Positions 23,562 to 32,048 of a stretch of DNA of 35,763 nt are shown in pieces. The position numbers and the translations under genes were made by a program. Within the stretch, counting starts at the first letter, position 1. Each line of letters starts with the position of its first letter. Location of the stretch: assembly GCA_945897475.1 (NCBI GenBank), contig CAMDFL010000028.1:1-35763 (forward strand), in the 5' to 3' direction. The notes beneath the pieces are model-generated. The model was not told where the DNA came from. It did not search any database and saw only the letters and a program-made list of their open reading frames with translations. This DNA comes from Bordetella parapertussis (GTDB lineage: Bacteria > Pseudomonadota > Gammaproteobacteria > Burkholderiales > SG8-39).

Positions 23562-24647
23562 CTAATTTGACGGTTTCTGTTTATCCCAGGATTTCGGCAA
23601 TCCTGCCTCGGCCAGCGCCGATAATTGCGAACGTGCCTCCTCGCGCATCCAGCGCCGCGCGCGTGCTAAGCCAGTGTCATGGTCATACAACGATTCATGA
23701 TCGCCGGCATCAAGCTCCAGGCCTTCAACCAGCCCGCGATCCTGCTGCAGCACCTGCCAATGCCGCGCTTCGAGGCGGGTGCGGTAGAGAAACTTCCACA
23801 CATCGCGCTGCCAGCTCGTGACTTTTCGATTGCGCCAGAAAAAATGCACGCTGCGGCGCGGTCCGATGGGTGTTGACATGGAAATGATGCCGAAGCTTCC
23901 TCCCGGCCCCGCGGTTTTGGGATAGGGAATGTCCAGGCGCACGTACATTGCGCCCGAATCGCACCATTCGCTCCAGTCGAAGTTGACATCGCGCTGTGTG
24001 CTTTTCTCGAAAACGAAGCCGATGTCGGTATTGCGAATATTGAATTTTGCCTGCGTCTCGCCCACCGCCATGGAATGCGATTGTTTATGCAGGAAGGTGC
24101 CGTGCATCGGGTCCATGTTGTTGTCGATCAGCACGCGGTAAGGCGTGTGCCAATCGGTGTAGCAGAGGAATCTTTCATATTCATCGGAGGCCAACTGCGG
24201 CGGCGGCGTGAATGCAACCGGCTCGGGGTGCAATGCGTCGCCCACATAGATAAATATGGCGCCAGCGATTTCCCTGCTGGGAAAGGTGCGTACCGCTTTC
24301 TGGCCCTCCAGTTTGCAACCAGGGCTGCCGGGAACCGAAATCACGCATCCATCGCGGCCGATCTGTACGCCGTGATAAATGCAGGCCAGGCGATCGCCCA
24401 GGTGGCGTGCCAACGACAAGGGCGCGCCGCGATGCGGGCAGAAATCCTCCTGCACATTGACGCGCCCGTCGGGTTCCCTCCACAGCACCAGCTTCAGACC
24501 CAGGCGATATAAAGGCAGCGGTCGATCGGCAAGGAAGCTCGAAGGACACAGCGCATGCCAGCGATTGCGAAGGCCGATGGAGAGTTGTGTCTCGATGTCT
24601 TCATCGGAAACCGCAGCCGGGTTCTTCTGGGGCAGCGGCGAACTCAT
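23562..24647 (-). CDS. Rieske non-haem iron oxygenase, catalytic subunit
   Basis: 361 residues. The N-terminal Rieske domain has both halves of the [2Fe-2S] site: CPHRG (Cys70, His72) and CIYHG (Cys89, His92). The catalytic domain has the mononuclear iron site DNNMDPMHGTFLH (Asp179, His182, His187). It resembles the monomeric-type oxygenases (phthalate or vanillate demethylase-like), which hydroxylate or demethylate aromatics in the cytoplasm. The start at 24647 has AAGGAGCCCCACT and overlaps the upstream gene's stop by four bases. A longer frame to 24875 is Arg-rich and rejected. No ferredoxin or reductase gene is in the window, so electrons must come from elsewhere. Confidence 0.92.
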   Translation of the reverse strand: MSSPLPQKNPAAVSDEDIETQLSIGLRNRWHALCPSSFLADRPLPLYRLGLKLVLWREPDGRVNVQEDFCPHRGAPLSLARHLGDRLACIYHGVQIGRDGCVISVPGSPGCKLEGQKAVRTFPSREIAGAIFIYVGDALHPEPVAFTPPPQLASDEYERFLCYTDWHTPYRVLIDNNMDPMHGTFLHKQSHSMAVGETQAKFNIRNTDIGFVFEKSTQRDVNFDWSEWCDSGAMYVRLDIPYPKTAGPGGSFGIISMSTPIGPRRSVHFFWRNRKVTSWQRDVWKFLYRTRLEARHWQVLQQDRGLVEGLELDAGDHESLYDHDTGLARARRWMREEARSQLSALAEAGLPKSWDKQKPSN

Positions 24648-24931
24648 AGTGGGGCTCCTTTTCTCTGGGTTTGGTTTCCGTCCCCGAGCGCGGCCATTAC
24701 GACTCTGAACCGTTCTTCGGTCCAGGCAGTGCCTTCGGGCGTGCGGATGCAATCGGCGTTCAAGCGTGCGATCAGCGCCTGCAACTCCCATGCGCCATCG
24801 GCGAACGCCGCCTCGATCGCGTCGCCCAGCTGATTTTCGTAATCGGTGGGCGCGCGACTGGCCGATTGGCGCCATTCGGCATAGGGCTTGGGAATACGTT
24901 CACTATCGGGGAAGAGATTAGTTTGATTCAT
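24644..24931 (-). CDS. Small helix-turn-helix-like protein coupled to the Rieske gene
   Basis: 95 residues. The core LGDAIEAAFADGAWELQALIARLNADCIRTPEGTAWTEERFRVVMAALG has the helix-turn-helix of serine recombinase C-termini (the 'recombinase-like HTH' proteins), with the typical TPEG..WT turn. It has no recombinase catalytic domain. Found beside Rieske oxygenases in related bacteria as I recall; role unknown, perhaps a regulator or an accessory subunit. Strong AGGAGTTCCTC site; ATGA overlap with the oxygenase. Confidence 0.75.
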   Translation of the reverse strand: MNQTNLFPDSERIPKPYAEWRQSASRAPTDYENQLGDAIEAAFADGAWELQALIARLNADCIRTPEGTAWTEERFRVVMAALGDGNQTQRKGAPL

Positions 24932-25010
24932 GAGGAACTCCTGGATTTATTTCGCAGATGGATTTGCAGCGTTTAATCAAGCGCGCAATTTATTCGCTGC
25001 GACATGGGAT

Positions 25011-26135
25011 TCATAGTGCTACTTTCCATGCGTCATAGCCATACACCCAATCGGCGTTGCCGCCTTCGCGCAACCAGTTATTGCCGCGGGAGCCTAGTTG
25101 AATCTGACTGGAGCGTTCGAGCCGTGACGCCTGATAGCGCAGAAACGCGGCAGCAAAATTCCTAGTGCCGACCCCCATTAGATGGCGGCTGAGCACCACG
25201 GCATCCTCTACCGCCATGCCCGCCCCCTGCGCCATGAAGGGCATCATCGGGTGGCAGGCATCGCCTAAGAGGGTCATGTTTCCTTTGCACCAGGTGGGCA
25301 GCGGGTCGCGCTCGTACAGCGCCGATTTCATCACTTCATCGCAGGCGTTGATGAAAACGCGCGCCTCGGGGTGAAAGCCCGTATAGGCCGCGCGAAATTC
25401 CTCGACATTGCCGGGCATGGTCCAGGATTCATGGCGCCAACTGTCTTGTGCGGTGGTGGCGAAGATGAACATGTCCTGGCCGCGATTTAGCGGAAAGGTG
25501 ACCAGTTGCGTTTCCGGGTTCGGGCCCCACCATTTAGTGAAGGCGTTCAGATTTGGGCCACTTAGACGAGAAATCGGGACCACGGCGCGGTAGGCAACCA
25601 CGCCGGTGAAGCGCGGATTTTCGGGCCCAAGGATAGCGGTGCGCACCGCGGAATGAATCCCATCGGCGCCGATCAGCGCATCGACTTCCACTTTGCTGCC
25701 GTCAGTGAATGAGGCCACTATCCTGTCGGCTTGCGTATCGGCAGACACCAGGCGTTTGGCAAACCGTACCGTACCCGGTGGCACTGCCTGCTCCAGGGCC
25801 GACATTAAATCGGCGCGATGCATGGTGAGTTGCGGCGCGCCATAACGAACTTCTGCTTCATCCGACATCGGCAGGCGCGAGGTTTCGACGCCTGAATCCC
25901 AGGTGCGGCTGATGCGGTGAGTGGGGCGCGCGGCGGTTTCGCGCAGCTTGTCGCCTAACCCCAAGCCATCCAGGGCGCGTACTGAATTGGGCGTTAGGTT
26001 GATGTCCGCCCCGACTCGGGCGAACTTTGCCGATTGTTCGAACACGACGACCTCATGGCCATCGCGTATCAACGCGATAGCCGCGGCCAAGCCACCGATG
26101 CCGGCGCCATTGATGCCAATCAGCGTGGCGCTCAT
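25011..26135 (-). CDS. FAD-dependent aromatic monooxygenase, NicC-like
   Basis: 374 residues of the class A flavoprotein hydroxylases. GINGAGIGGLAAAI (7-20) binds ADP, DALIGADGIHSAVR is the DG motif, and GDACHPMMPFMAQGAGMAVEDA is the flavin ribityl site. The ending NADWVYGYDAW and the HPMxPxMAQGA element recall NicC, the 6-hydroxynicotinate 3-monooxygenase, more than salicylate hydroxylase. Class enzymes add an OH, sometimes replacing a carboxylate, on a hydroxylated ring using NADH and O2. Start at 26135 (GCGGGAAA before ATG). It shares an intergenic region with the ABC importer operon. Confidence 0.88.
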   Translation of the reverse strand: MSATLIGINGAGIGGLAAAIALIRDGHEVVVFEQSAKFARVGADINLTPNSVRALDGLGLGDKLRETAARPTHRISRTWDSGVETSRLPMSDEAEVRYGAPQLTMHRADLMSALEQAVPPGTVRFAKRLVSADTQADRIVASFTDGSKVEVDALIGADGIHSAVRTAILGPENPRFTGVVAYRAVVPISRLSGPNLNAFTKWWGPNPETQLVTFPLNRGQDMFIFATTAQDSWRHESWTMPGNVEEFRAAYTGFHPEARVFINACDEVMKSALYERDPLPTWCKGNMTLLGDACHPMMPFMAQGAGMAVEDAVVLSRHLMGVGTRNFAAAFLRYQASRLERSSQIQLGSRGNNWLREGGNADWVYGYDAWKVAL

Positions 26136-26274
26136 TTTCCCGCTGCCCGCTTGCCAATGCACCAAGGGTCAGTTCCCTGTCTGGCGGCCTTTGTATCGGG
26201 TGTTGGAGCGCTAATCGGATCCATGCCATTTTTCTCTTGATCCCAGGTTGGGTAAATGCTACGCTTTGTTTCAT

Positions 26275-27123
26275 ATGGAATCAATTGATTCATTAGTAAA
26301 ACAAACCGATGTCCGCACAGAGTTACAAGCGGCAGCCGTGCGTATCGAATTCCGCAATGTCACACGGCGCTTTGCCGGCAAGGGCGGTGCGGCGGCGGTG
26401 GTTGCCGCGCACAACGTGAGTCTTTCGATTCGCGATGGCGAAGTAGTGTCGTTAATCGGCCCCAGCGGTTGCGGCAAGAGTACGCTTCTCAATATGGGCT
26501 CGGGGCTTTATCTTCCCAGCGAAGGCGAGGTGTACGTCAACGGCGCGCGCGTTGAAGGCCCCAATCCTCAAGTTGCGTTCATGCTGCAAAAGGATTTGTT
26601 ATTGCCATGGCGCAGCATTCGCGAAAACGTCGAACTCGGGCTTCATATCCGTGGCGTGGACGCCGCGAAGCGCAAGGAGCGCGCTATCGCGCTGATGCAG
26701 CGCTTTCATTTGAAGGGTTTTGAGGACCATTACCCGCACCAGCTATCCGGCGGCATGCGCCAGCGTGCGGCGCTGGCGCGCACCCTGGCGGTCGAGCCGA
26801 CAGTGTTGCTGATGGATGAGCCGTTCTCGGCCTTGGACGCGCAGACCAAAATGGTGCTGCAACAGGATTTGGCTTCAACTCTTGCGGAAGAGAAAAAAAC
26901 CACACTGTTCATCACTCACGACTTGGTTGAGGCCATCACGTTATCGGATCGCGTCTTGGTGATGAGCAAGCGTCCCGGCACCATCATCGAAGAAATTACG
27001 GTGGAAATCCCAGGCCGCGAAAACCCGATGGTGCGCCGCCGCGACTCGCGCGTAGGCAGCTATGTGGCGCGGCTGATGGAGTTATTGCATATCGACGAGC
27101 TGGTCGCATCCGATTCGATTTAG
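26275..27123 (+). CDS. ABC importer ATPase, NitT/TauT (SsuB/TauB) type
   Basis: 282 residues. Walker A GPSGCGKST (62-70), Q-loop MLQKDLLLPW (Gln105), signature LSGGMRQR (157-164), Walker B VLLMDEP (177-183) and the switch His in FITHD. The MLQKDLLLPWRSI segment is characteristic of nitrate/taurine/sulfonate-type importers. ATG 26275 is chosen; its SD is weak and an unstructured 20-residue leader precedes the domain, so GTG 26338 is an alternative. It powers uptake with the binding protein and permease that follow. The first codons contain a palindrome that may be an operator. Confidence 0.9.
   Translation: MESIDSLVKQTDVRTELQAAAVRIEFRNVTRRFAGKGGAAAVVAAHNVSLSIRDGEVVSLIGPSGCGKSTLLNMGSGLYLPSEGEVYVNGARVEGPNPQVAFMLQKDLLLPWRSIRENVELGLHIRGVDAAKRKERAIALMQRFHLKGFEDHYPHQLSGGMRQRAALARTLAVEPTVLLMDEPFSALDAQTKMVLQQDLASTLAEEKKTTLFITHDLVEAITLSDRVLVMSKRPGTIIEEITVEIPGRENPMVRRRDSRVGSYVARLMELLHIDELVASDSI
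26278..26291. promoter_or_regulatory. Perfect palindrome at the operon head, possible operator
   Basis: GAATCAATTGATTC is a perfect 14-bp palindrome covering the first codons of the ATPase gene. Its symmetry and position near the divergent promoters fit a repressor site, for instance for the IclR protein of the same operon. This is inference. Confidence 0.35.
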
Positions 27124-27202
27124 ACCTGTACTAGGTAAACTTTTATTGCGTGAACATTGACTGCATAAGCCTGTTGCAAAATTTCTCAACCGAGGAGATG
27201 TC

Positions 27203-28189
27203 ATGAAAAGCAAACGAAGTCTGTTGAAAACCATCGCCGCGATCGCGGTCAGCGGCCTTCTGGCCGCGCCCGGTGCGCAGGCGCAGAAATTGGAAGAAGT
27301 CAATTACCTGCTTCCCGCGCCGTCGGTGCTGCCGGCGTTCATCCCCTGGGTTTTGGCCCAGCAGCGCGGCTATTACGCAAAAGAAGGTCTGGATGTGAAG
27401 TTTCAGGTGGGCAAGGGGGGCGTCGATGTGGCGGTGCAGGTCGGCGCGGGCAACGCGCCGGTGGGCGGCGGAATCGGCGACACGCCGATCATCGCTCGCG
27501 CCCAGGGCATACCGATCAAGGCGGTGGCGGTGCTGGGCGGCGGATCTTTGACCAATCTGGTGGTACACGAGGGCCAGGGCCTGGATGGGCCGGCCGATCT
27601 CAAAGGCAAGACGGTGACGGTGCTCGCCTTCCAGGACACCACCTATTACTCCTTGCTTGGCATGATGGCTTCAGCCAAGTTGAGCAAGAACGAAGTCAAC
27701 GTCCAGGCCGCCGGCCCCGTGGGCATCTGGCAACTTTTCGCCGCGGGTAAAGCGCAGGCGTTTGCAGGCCCGGTCGATTGGGCGGTGGATGCGAAAAATG
27801 CCGGCGCGAAAATCCGCATCTATCGCGGCGATCGCTATTTCCCCAGCATGGCACAGGCGATCATTGCCTCCGACGCGACCATCCAGAAGCGCCCGGATCT
27901 GATCAGAAAGCTGGTGCGCGCCACTGTGCAAGGCCTGGCCGATGTTATGAAAGAAGGCAAAGGCGTGATCCCCGATTACATCCGCGGCGCGCCCGGCTTC
28001 AAGGGACGCGAAGCATTTCTTGAAGAAGTGATCGCGCTCTACACCGAGTACACCTATCGCGGCCAGAAAGTGTTGGGCGCCATGGACCCCGATCGGCTGG
28101 CGACGGTGCAGAAGTTCTATGTGTCGCAGGGCATCGTGGCCAAGGAAGCGCCGATCAACGACTTGTTCACCAATCAGTTCGTGCAATAG
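27203..28189 (+). CDS. ABC importer periplasmic binding protein, NitT/TauT type
   Basis: 328 residues. Signal peptide with cleavage after APGAQA. The mature part has YLLPAPSVLPAFIPWVLAQQRGYYAKEGLDVKF, the recognition pattern of SsuA/TauA/THI5-like binding proteins, then GGIGDTPIIARAQGIPIKAVAVL and GKAQAFAGPVDWAVDAKNAG. Ligands in the family include sulfonates, nitrate, pyrimidine precursors and aromatic acids such as phthalate. CGAGGAGATGTC precedes the ATG. It sits between the ATPase and permease genes of one operon. Confidence 0.9.
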   Translation: MKSKRSLLKTIAAIAVSGLLAAPGAQAQKLEEVNYLLPAPSVLPAFIPWVLAQQRGYYAKEGLDVKFQVGKGGVDVAVQVGAGNAPVGGGIGDTPIIARAQGIPIKAVAVLGGGSLTNLVVHEGQGLDGPADLKGKTVTVLAFQDTTYYSLLGMMASAKLSKNEVNVQAAGPVGIWQLFAAGKAQAFAGPVDWAVDAKNAGAKIRIYRGDRYFPSMAQAIIASDATIQKRPDLIRKLVRATVQGLADVMKEGKGVIPDYIRGAPGFKGREAFLEEVIALYTEYTYRGQKVLGAMDPDRLATVQKFYVSQGIVAKEAPINDLFTNQFVQ

Positions 28190-28216
28190 ACGCGAATCGA
28201 AAGCGGGGGCAATCTC

Positions 28217-29005
28217 TTGGATAGCACACAGGGTTTATCCAAAGGCGTCATCGCCGCCAGTACCGCCGTAATGGTGGTGTTCCTTGCCGCCTGGGAGTGG
28301 CTGCCTCCGCTGTTTAACGTGCCGGCATTCATGCTGCCGCCGCCTTCGCGCGTGTGGACGGAATTTTTTCGTATGTGGCAGTTGGAAGATCTGTTGCGAC
28401 ATACCTCGATTACGGCGATGGAAACAGTGGTCGGTTTCGTTCTGGGATCGCTTCTGGGCCTTGTCATGGGTTTCATTCTTGGCGTGGCGCCGCGCGCCGA
28501 GATGGTTCTATCGCCCTACATACTGGCGTTGCAGATTGCGCCGAAAGTCGCCTTCGCGCCGCTGTTCGTGATGTGGATGGGTTTCACGGTCTACCCCAAG
28601 ATTCTGGTGGTCATCCTGATCGTATTTTTCCCCATCATGGTCAATGTGCTCACCGCGATACGCACAGTGGACCCGGACATGATCAATCTGGCGCGCTCGT
28701 TTTCGGCCACACGCTGGCAGATGTTTCGCATGATCGAATATCCTGCGACCATGGCGCCATTGTTTTCAGGTCTACGAATTGGCGCGACGCTGGCGGTGAT
28801 CGGCGTGGTGGTAGGGGAACTGGTGGGTGGTAACACCGGCCTGGGCTACCTGCTGATTTACGGACAGGGGCAGGGCAATACGGCGATGGTGTTTGTCACC
28901 ATTATTTTGTTGACGCTGATTGGCATCATTGCCTATATGGCTGTTGCCTGGGTGGAAGCCCGGGTGCTTCACTATATGCCGCGCGCGCAGCACATCGCGG
29001 CCTGA
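28217..29005 (+). CDS. ABC importer permease, NitT/TauT type
   Basis: 262 residues, six predicted membrane segments (first at about 11-30). The cytoplasmic EAA loop lies at VDPDMINLARSFSATRWQMFRMIEYPATMAPLFSGLRIGA, ending in the conserved G that contacts the ATPase. The region SPYILALQIAPKVAFAPLFVMWMGF is typical of TauC/SsuC. The start is TTG 28217 with a G-rich site (AGCGGGGGC) upstream. It completes a three-gene importer in the inner membrane. Confidence 0.9.
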   Translation: MDSTQGLSKGVIAASTAVMVVFLAAWEWLPPLFNVPAFMLPPPSRVWTEFFRMWQLEDLLRHTSITAMETVVGFVLGSLLGLVMGFILGVAPRAEMVLSPYILALQIAPKVAFAPLFVMWMGFTVYPKILVVILIVFFPIMVNVLTAIRTVDPDMINLARSFSATRWQMFRMIEYPATMAPLFSGLRIGATLAVIGVVVGELVGGNTGLGYLLIYGQGQGNTAMVFVTIILLTLIGIIAYMAVAWVEARVLHYMPRAQHIAA

Positions 29006-29040
29006 ATCGCCAAGGCCCGAGAATCCGCAGCCACAATCCA

Positions 29041-29787
29041 ATGACAACCATCAATCTCAGTGGCAAGCGCCTGCTCATTACCGGGGCGGCACGCGGGCTA
29101 GGTTTCTCATTCGCACAAGCCGCGGTGGCGGCCGGCGCGAGCGTGGTGATCGCCGATGTTCTGGCGGATCGCGGGGCTGCCTCCGCGAATGAACTCGGTG
29201 CGCAATTCGTTATGCTGGATCTCGCCAGTCCCGAGTCGATCGAAGCCTGCGCGAATGCCGCCGCCGCTAAGCTCGGTGGTCTCGATGGCCTGGTCAACAA
29301 CGGCGCTATTGCCACCGGCATCGGCGGCCCGTTGATCGATCAAATAGAAATCGATGTGTGGGATCGTGTCATGACGGTGAATGTACGCGGTACCTGGCTG
29401 ATGACTCGCGCTGCCTTGCCTTACCTGAAAAAATCAGGAGCGGGCCGCGTCGTCAACGTGGCATCAGATACGGCGTTATGGGGCGCGCCGCGCTTGATGC
29501 ATTACGTGGCCAGCAAGGGCGCGATTATTTCCATGACCCGTTCGATGGCGCGGGAGCTTGGGGAGTTCGGCATAGCGGTAAATGCCATTGCGCCGGGGCT
29601 GACGCTTGTGGAGGCAACCGAGTACGTCCCCAAAGATCGGCACGACCTTTATTTGAATGGCCGCGCCATGCATCGCGCGCAGTCGCCCGAGGACGTGTGC
29701 GGTGCGGTGATGTTTTTTCTGTCGGATGCGGCCGGGTTTGTGACTGGCCAGTTGCTGCCGGTCAACGGCGGCTTTGTGATGAATTGA
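29041..29787 (+). CDS. Short-chain dehydrogenase/reductase
   Basis: 248 residues. Cofactor motif TGAARGLG (14-21), catalytic Ser142, Tyr155 and Lys159 (YVASK), and the C-terminal VTGQLLPVNGG, all standard for classical SDRs. The NNAG motif reads NNGA here. Asp39 after the second strand favours NAD(H). It oxidises or reduces an alcohol/ketone intermediate. The gap from the permease is 35 bp and no clear SD is visible, so translation may depend on the upstream gene. 14 bp separate it from the cupin gene. Confidence 0.9.
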   Translation: MTTINLSGKRLLITGAARGLGFSFAQAAVAAGASVVIADVLADRGAASANELGAQFVMLDLASPESIEACANAAAAKLGGLDGLVNNGAIATGIGGPLIDQIEIDVWDRVMTVNVRGTWLMTRAALPYLKKSGAGRVVNVASDTALWGAPRLMHYVASKGAIISMTRSMARELGEFGIAVNAIAPGLTLVEATEYVPKDRHDLYLNGRAMHRAQSPEDVCGAVMFFLSDAAGFVTGQLLPVNGGFVMN

Positions 29788-29801
29788 TCGAGGAGAGCGC
29801 A

Positions 29802-30326
29802 ATGAGCGATGCTATGGTTCAAGATAAGACCGCCGAGCAAAGTTCAGGGCTTGCGAAAACCCTGGAAACCCGCGTGGCGCGCTACTCGACGCGCAGCTAC
29901 GACTGGGACGCCTTGAAATTTCAGGCCGACTACGACCCCAGGTACCGCCGCGCGCAAATGCGCTACGTTGGCACCGGCGGCACCGGTGTTGCGCACGACG
30001 CCAACGTGGTGCCCGCCGGGCATTTCACCTTTTCCACCATGATCATGCCGGCTGGCGCCATTGGCCCCCTTCACCTGCACACCGATGTCGAAGAAATTTT
30101 CTTCGTTCTGCGCGGCAAGCTCAAGGTGACCTGCGAGCGGGACGGCGAAACCTGGGAGACGGTATTGACCGACCGGGATCTGATTTCCATTCCGCCGGGT
30201 GTGTATCGCAGCGAAGAAAATATCGGCGAGGAAGATGCCTTGATGTGCGTCATGCTGGGTGCGGCGAAACCGCTGACACCGACTTATCCGCCCGACCATC
30301 CGCTGGCGAAGATCAAGCGCGGCTGA
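29802..30326 (+). CDS. Cupin-domain protein
   Basis: 174 residues with one cupin barrel in the C-terminal two thirds. Motif 1 is GPLHLHTDVEEIFFVLRGKLKV, giving His-x-His and Glu metal ligands, and motif 2 is DRDLISIPPGVYRS, where the usual His is replaced by Tyr-Arg, so the site may have three ligands. The first 60 residues are not part of the fold and include RARYVGTGGTGVAHD-like Gly-rich sequence. Roles of cupins in such operons include dioxygenases, isomerases and sensors. GAGGAGAGC site 5 bases upstream. Confidence 0.88.
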   Translation: MSDAMVQDKTAEQSSGLAKTLETRVARYSTRSYDWDALKFQADYDPRYRRAQMRYVGTGGTGVAHDANVVPAGHFTFSTMIMPAGAIGPLHLHTDVEEIFFVLRGKLKVTCERDGETWETVLTDRDLISIPPGVYRSEENIGEEDALMCVMLGAAKPLTPTYPPDHPLAKIKRG

Positions 30327-30337
30327 GTCGCGCGGTT

Positions 30338-30363
30338 GAATCTCCCGTTTTAATCTCCCGTTT
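30338..30363 (+). repeat. 13-bp tandem repeat after the cupin gene
   Basis: Units 30338-30350 and 30351-30363 share AATCTCCCGTTT (12 of 13 bases). They lie between the cupin stop and the hydrolase start. Confidence 0.85.
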
Positions 30364-30371
30364 GAAAATAT

Positions 30372-31241
30372 ATGGCCACACTGACTGAACGCATTGCCGC
30401 TTTTCCCGTGCATGGCGCGAAAGCCGCCGTGGGAACGGTTTGTTATCGCGAGACCGGCGCGGGAGAACCCATGGTCCTGTTGCATGGCGTGGGCTCGTCT
30501 TCGGCAAGCTGGGTGGATTTCATGGCCGCGGCCGGGGAGCTGTTGCCCGGTAAGCGACTCCTTGCCTGGGATGCGCCCGGGTACGGTGAATCGACGCCCC
30601 TGCCGCAAAGCGTTCCGGCGGCTGCCGACTACGCGGCAGCACTCAAAGGGATGCTCGATGGTCTGGGCCTGGAAAATATTTATCTTGTCGGGCATTCCTT
30701 GGGCGCATTGATCGCCGGCGCGTTTGCCGCGGCCGAGCCTGGCCGGGTGCGCGCTCTGGTGCTGCTCGATCCTGCCGGTGGTTATGGCGCGTCAATGCCT
30801 GAGGCGCGCCAGACGATGATCACCGGGCGCCTGCGCATGTTGGCAGAGCTCGGGCCCCAGGGCATGGCAGAGCAGCGCGGCGCGGCGCTGTTGTCGCCAG
30901 GCGCCACCTCTGATGCGATAGATCTGGTGAAGTGGAGCATGAGCCGCGTGAACCCCAAAGGTTACGAACAGGCGGTGCGCATGCTTGCCGATGGCCGGCT
31001 TGCCGAGGATGCCGCGAAATTCGCGGCGTCCCATTCCCCTGCGCGGCTGGCGGTGATGTGCGGAAGCGAGGATAGCGTCACTCCGGAGGAGGGTTGCCGC
31101 AGGATCGCCGCGGCCTGCCGCGCCGAGTATAGAAGCCTCGCGGGTCTGGGGCATGCCAGTTATGTCGAGTCGCCTCATCTGGTGGCCTCGGAGATCGCCC
31201 GGTTTCTCAATCAAAACATGGCCTCAGAACAGCAGCAGTGA
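30372..31241 (+). CDS. Alpha/beta hydrolase
   Basis: 289 residues. Oxyanion region LLHGVGSSSASW, nucleophile elbow VGHSLG (Ser109), acid in CGSEDSVTP (Asp234) and catalytic base LGHASYVE (His261) give a complete triad. The fold resembles C-C bond hydrolases and lactonases such as enol-lactone hydrolases or MhpC relatives. In a degradation operon it may cut a ring-cleavage product or an amide/formyl group. The ATG has no strong SD; the tandem repeat just upstream has altered this leader. Its stop overlaps the IclR start (GTGA). Confidence 0.88.
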   Translation: MATLTERIAAFPVHGAKAAVGTVCYRETGAGEPMVLLHGVGSSSASWVDFMAAAGELLPGKRLLAWDAPGYGESTPLPQSVPAAADYAAALKGMLDGLGLENIYLVGHSLGALIAGAFAAAEPGRVRALVLLDPAGGYGASMPEARQTMITGRLRMLAELGPQGMAEQRGAALLSPGATSDAIDLVKWSMSRVNPKGYEQAVRMLADGRLAEDAAKFAASHSPARLAVMCGSEDSVTPEEGCRRIAAACRAEYRSLAGLGHASYVESPHLVASEIARFLNQNMASEQQQ

Positions 31242-32029
31242 ATACCGACAATAAAAACCGTTATGTCGTCCCCGGATTGGCGCGCGGCCTGCTCCTGTTG
31301 CAGTTGTTCAATCGCCGCCAACGCACGTTGGGCGCGCCTGAAATTGCCAAGGCGCTGGGTGTGCCGCGCTCGACCGTGTTTCGCCTGATTCAGACTCTCG
31401 AACTTCTGCAATTTCTGGAGCGCTCGACCCATGGTAACTATCAGCTCGGGCCGGCGGTGCTGCGCGTTGGTTTCGAATATCTGGCATCGCTGGATCTAAC
31501 CGATCTGGCCGGCCCCATCATGCAGAAGCTTCGCGACCGCACCGGTTTGGCGGTGCAATTGTCGGTACGTGACGGACGCGAAGCGGTGGTGGTGTTGAAA
31601 ATGTCGCCCGCATCGGCGTTTGCCAGTTCGGTCCAGGTCGGCACGCGCTTTCCTGTGCATGCCACCGCCTACGGGCGCGCATTGCTCTCGGCGATGAGTC
31701 TGGCGCAATTGCGAGGCTTGCTTCCTGAATCGAGATTGGCAGGCGCCGCGCCCAATACGCCGCGCAGCGTTGCCGCCCTGTCTCGTTTGCTTACGCAGGA
31801 TCGATCGCGCGGCTGCGTGGTGAGCGAGTCCTTCTTCGAGCGCAACATTTCGGCGGTGGTGGCGCCGGTGCACGATCAGAACGGCGCGGTCGCCGCGGCG
31901 ATGGGAATCACCATTCAACAGGCATCGCTTGATTCCTCGCTGCGTGAAAAACTGATGACCCTGGTGTGCGCCGCCGCCGCGGAACTGTCGCACCGCTTGA
32001 ATTATCGCCCCGTTATCCAGGCGGCTTAA
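31238..32029 (+). CDS. IclR-family transcriptional regulator
   Basis: 263 residues. The N-terminal winged helix has LGAPEIAKALGVPRSTVFRLIQTLELLQFLE (about 31-61), and the C-terminal effector domain has AVQLSVRDGREAVVVLK, PVHATAYGRALLS and ISAVVAPVHDQNGAVAAAMGI, as in IclR regulators of aromatic degradation. GTG start inside the hydrolase stop. Being inside the operon it probably autoregulates it, with a pathway compound as effector. The best operator candidate is the palindrome at 26278-26291. Confidence 0.92.
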   Translation: MNTDNKNRYVVPGLARGLLLLQLFNRRQRTLGAPEIAKALGVPRSTVFRLIQTLELLQFLERSTHGNYQLGPAVLRVGFEYLASLDLTDLAGPIMQKLRDRTGLAVQLSVRDGREAVVVLKMSPASAFASSVQVGTRFPVHATAYGRALLSAMSLAQLRGLLPESRLAGAAPNTPRSVAALSRLLTQDRSRGCVVSESFFERNISAVVAPVHDQNGAVAAAMGITIQQASLDSSLREKLMTLVCAAAAELSHRLNYRPVIQAA

Positions 32030-32048
32030 CCCGGAAGGCAAACGCGTC

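Noticed and set aside
29844..30695. 283-codon reverse frame over the cupin and hydrolase genes
   Set aside because: Spans two well-supported genes and their gap; composition is typical of antisense.
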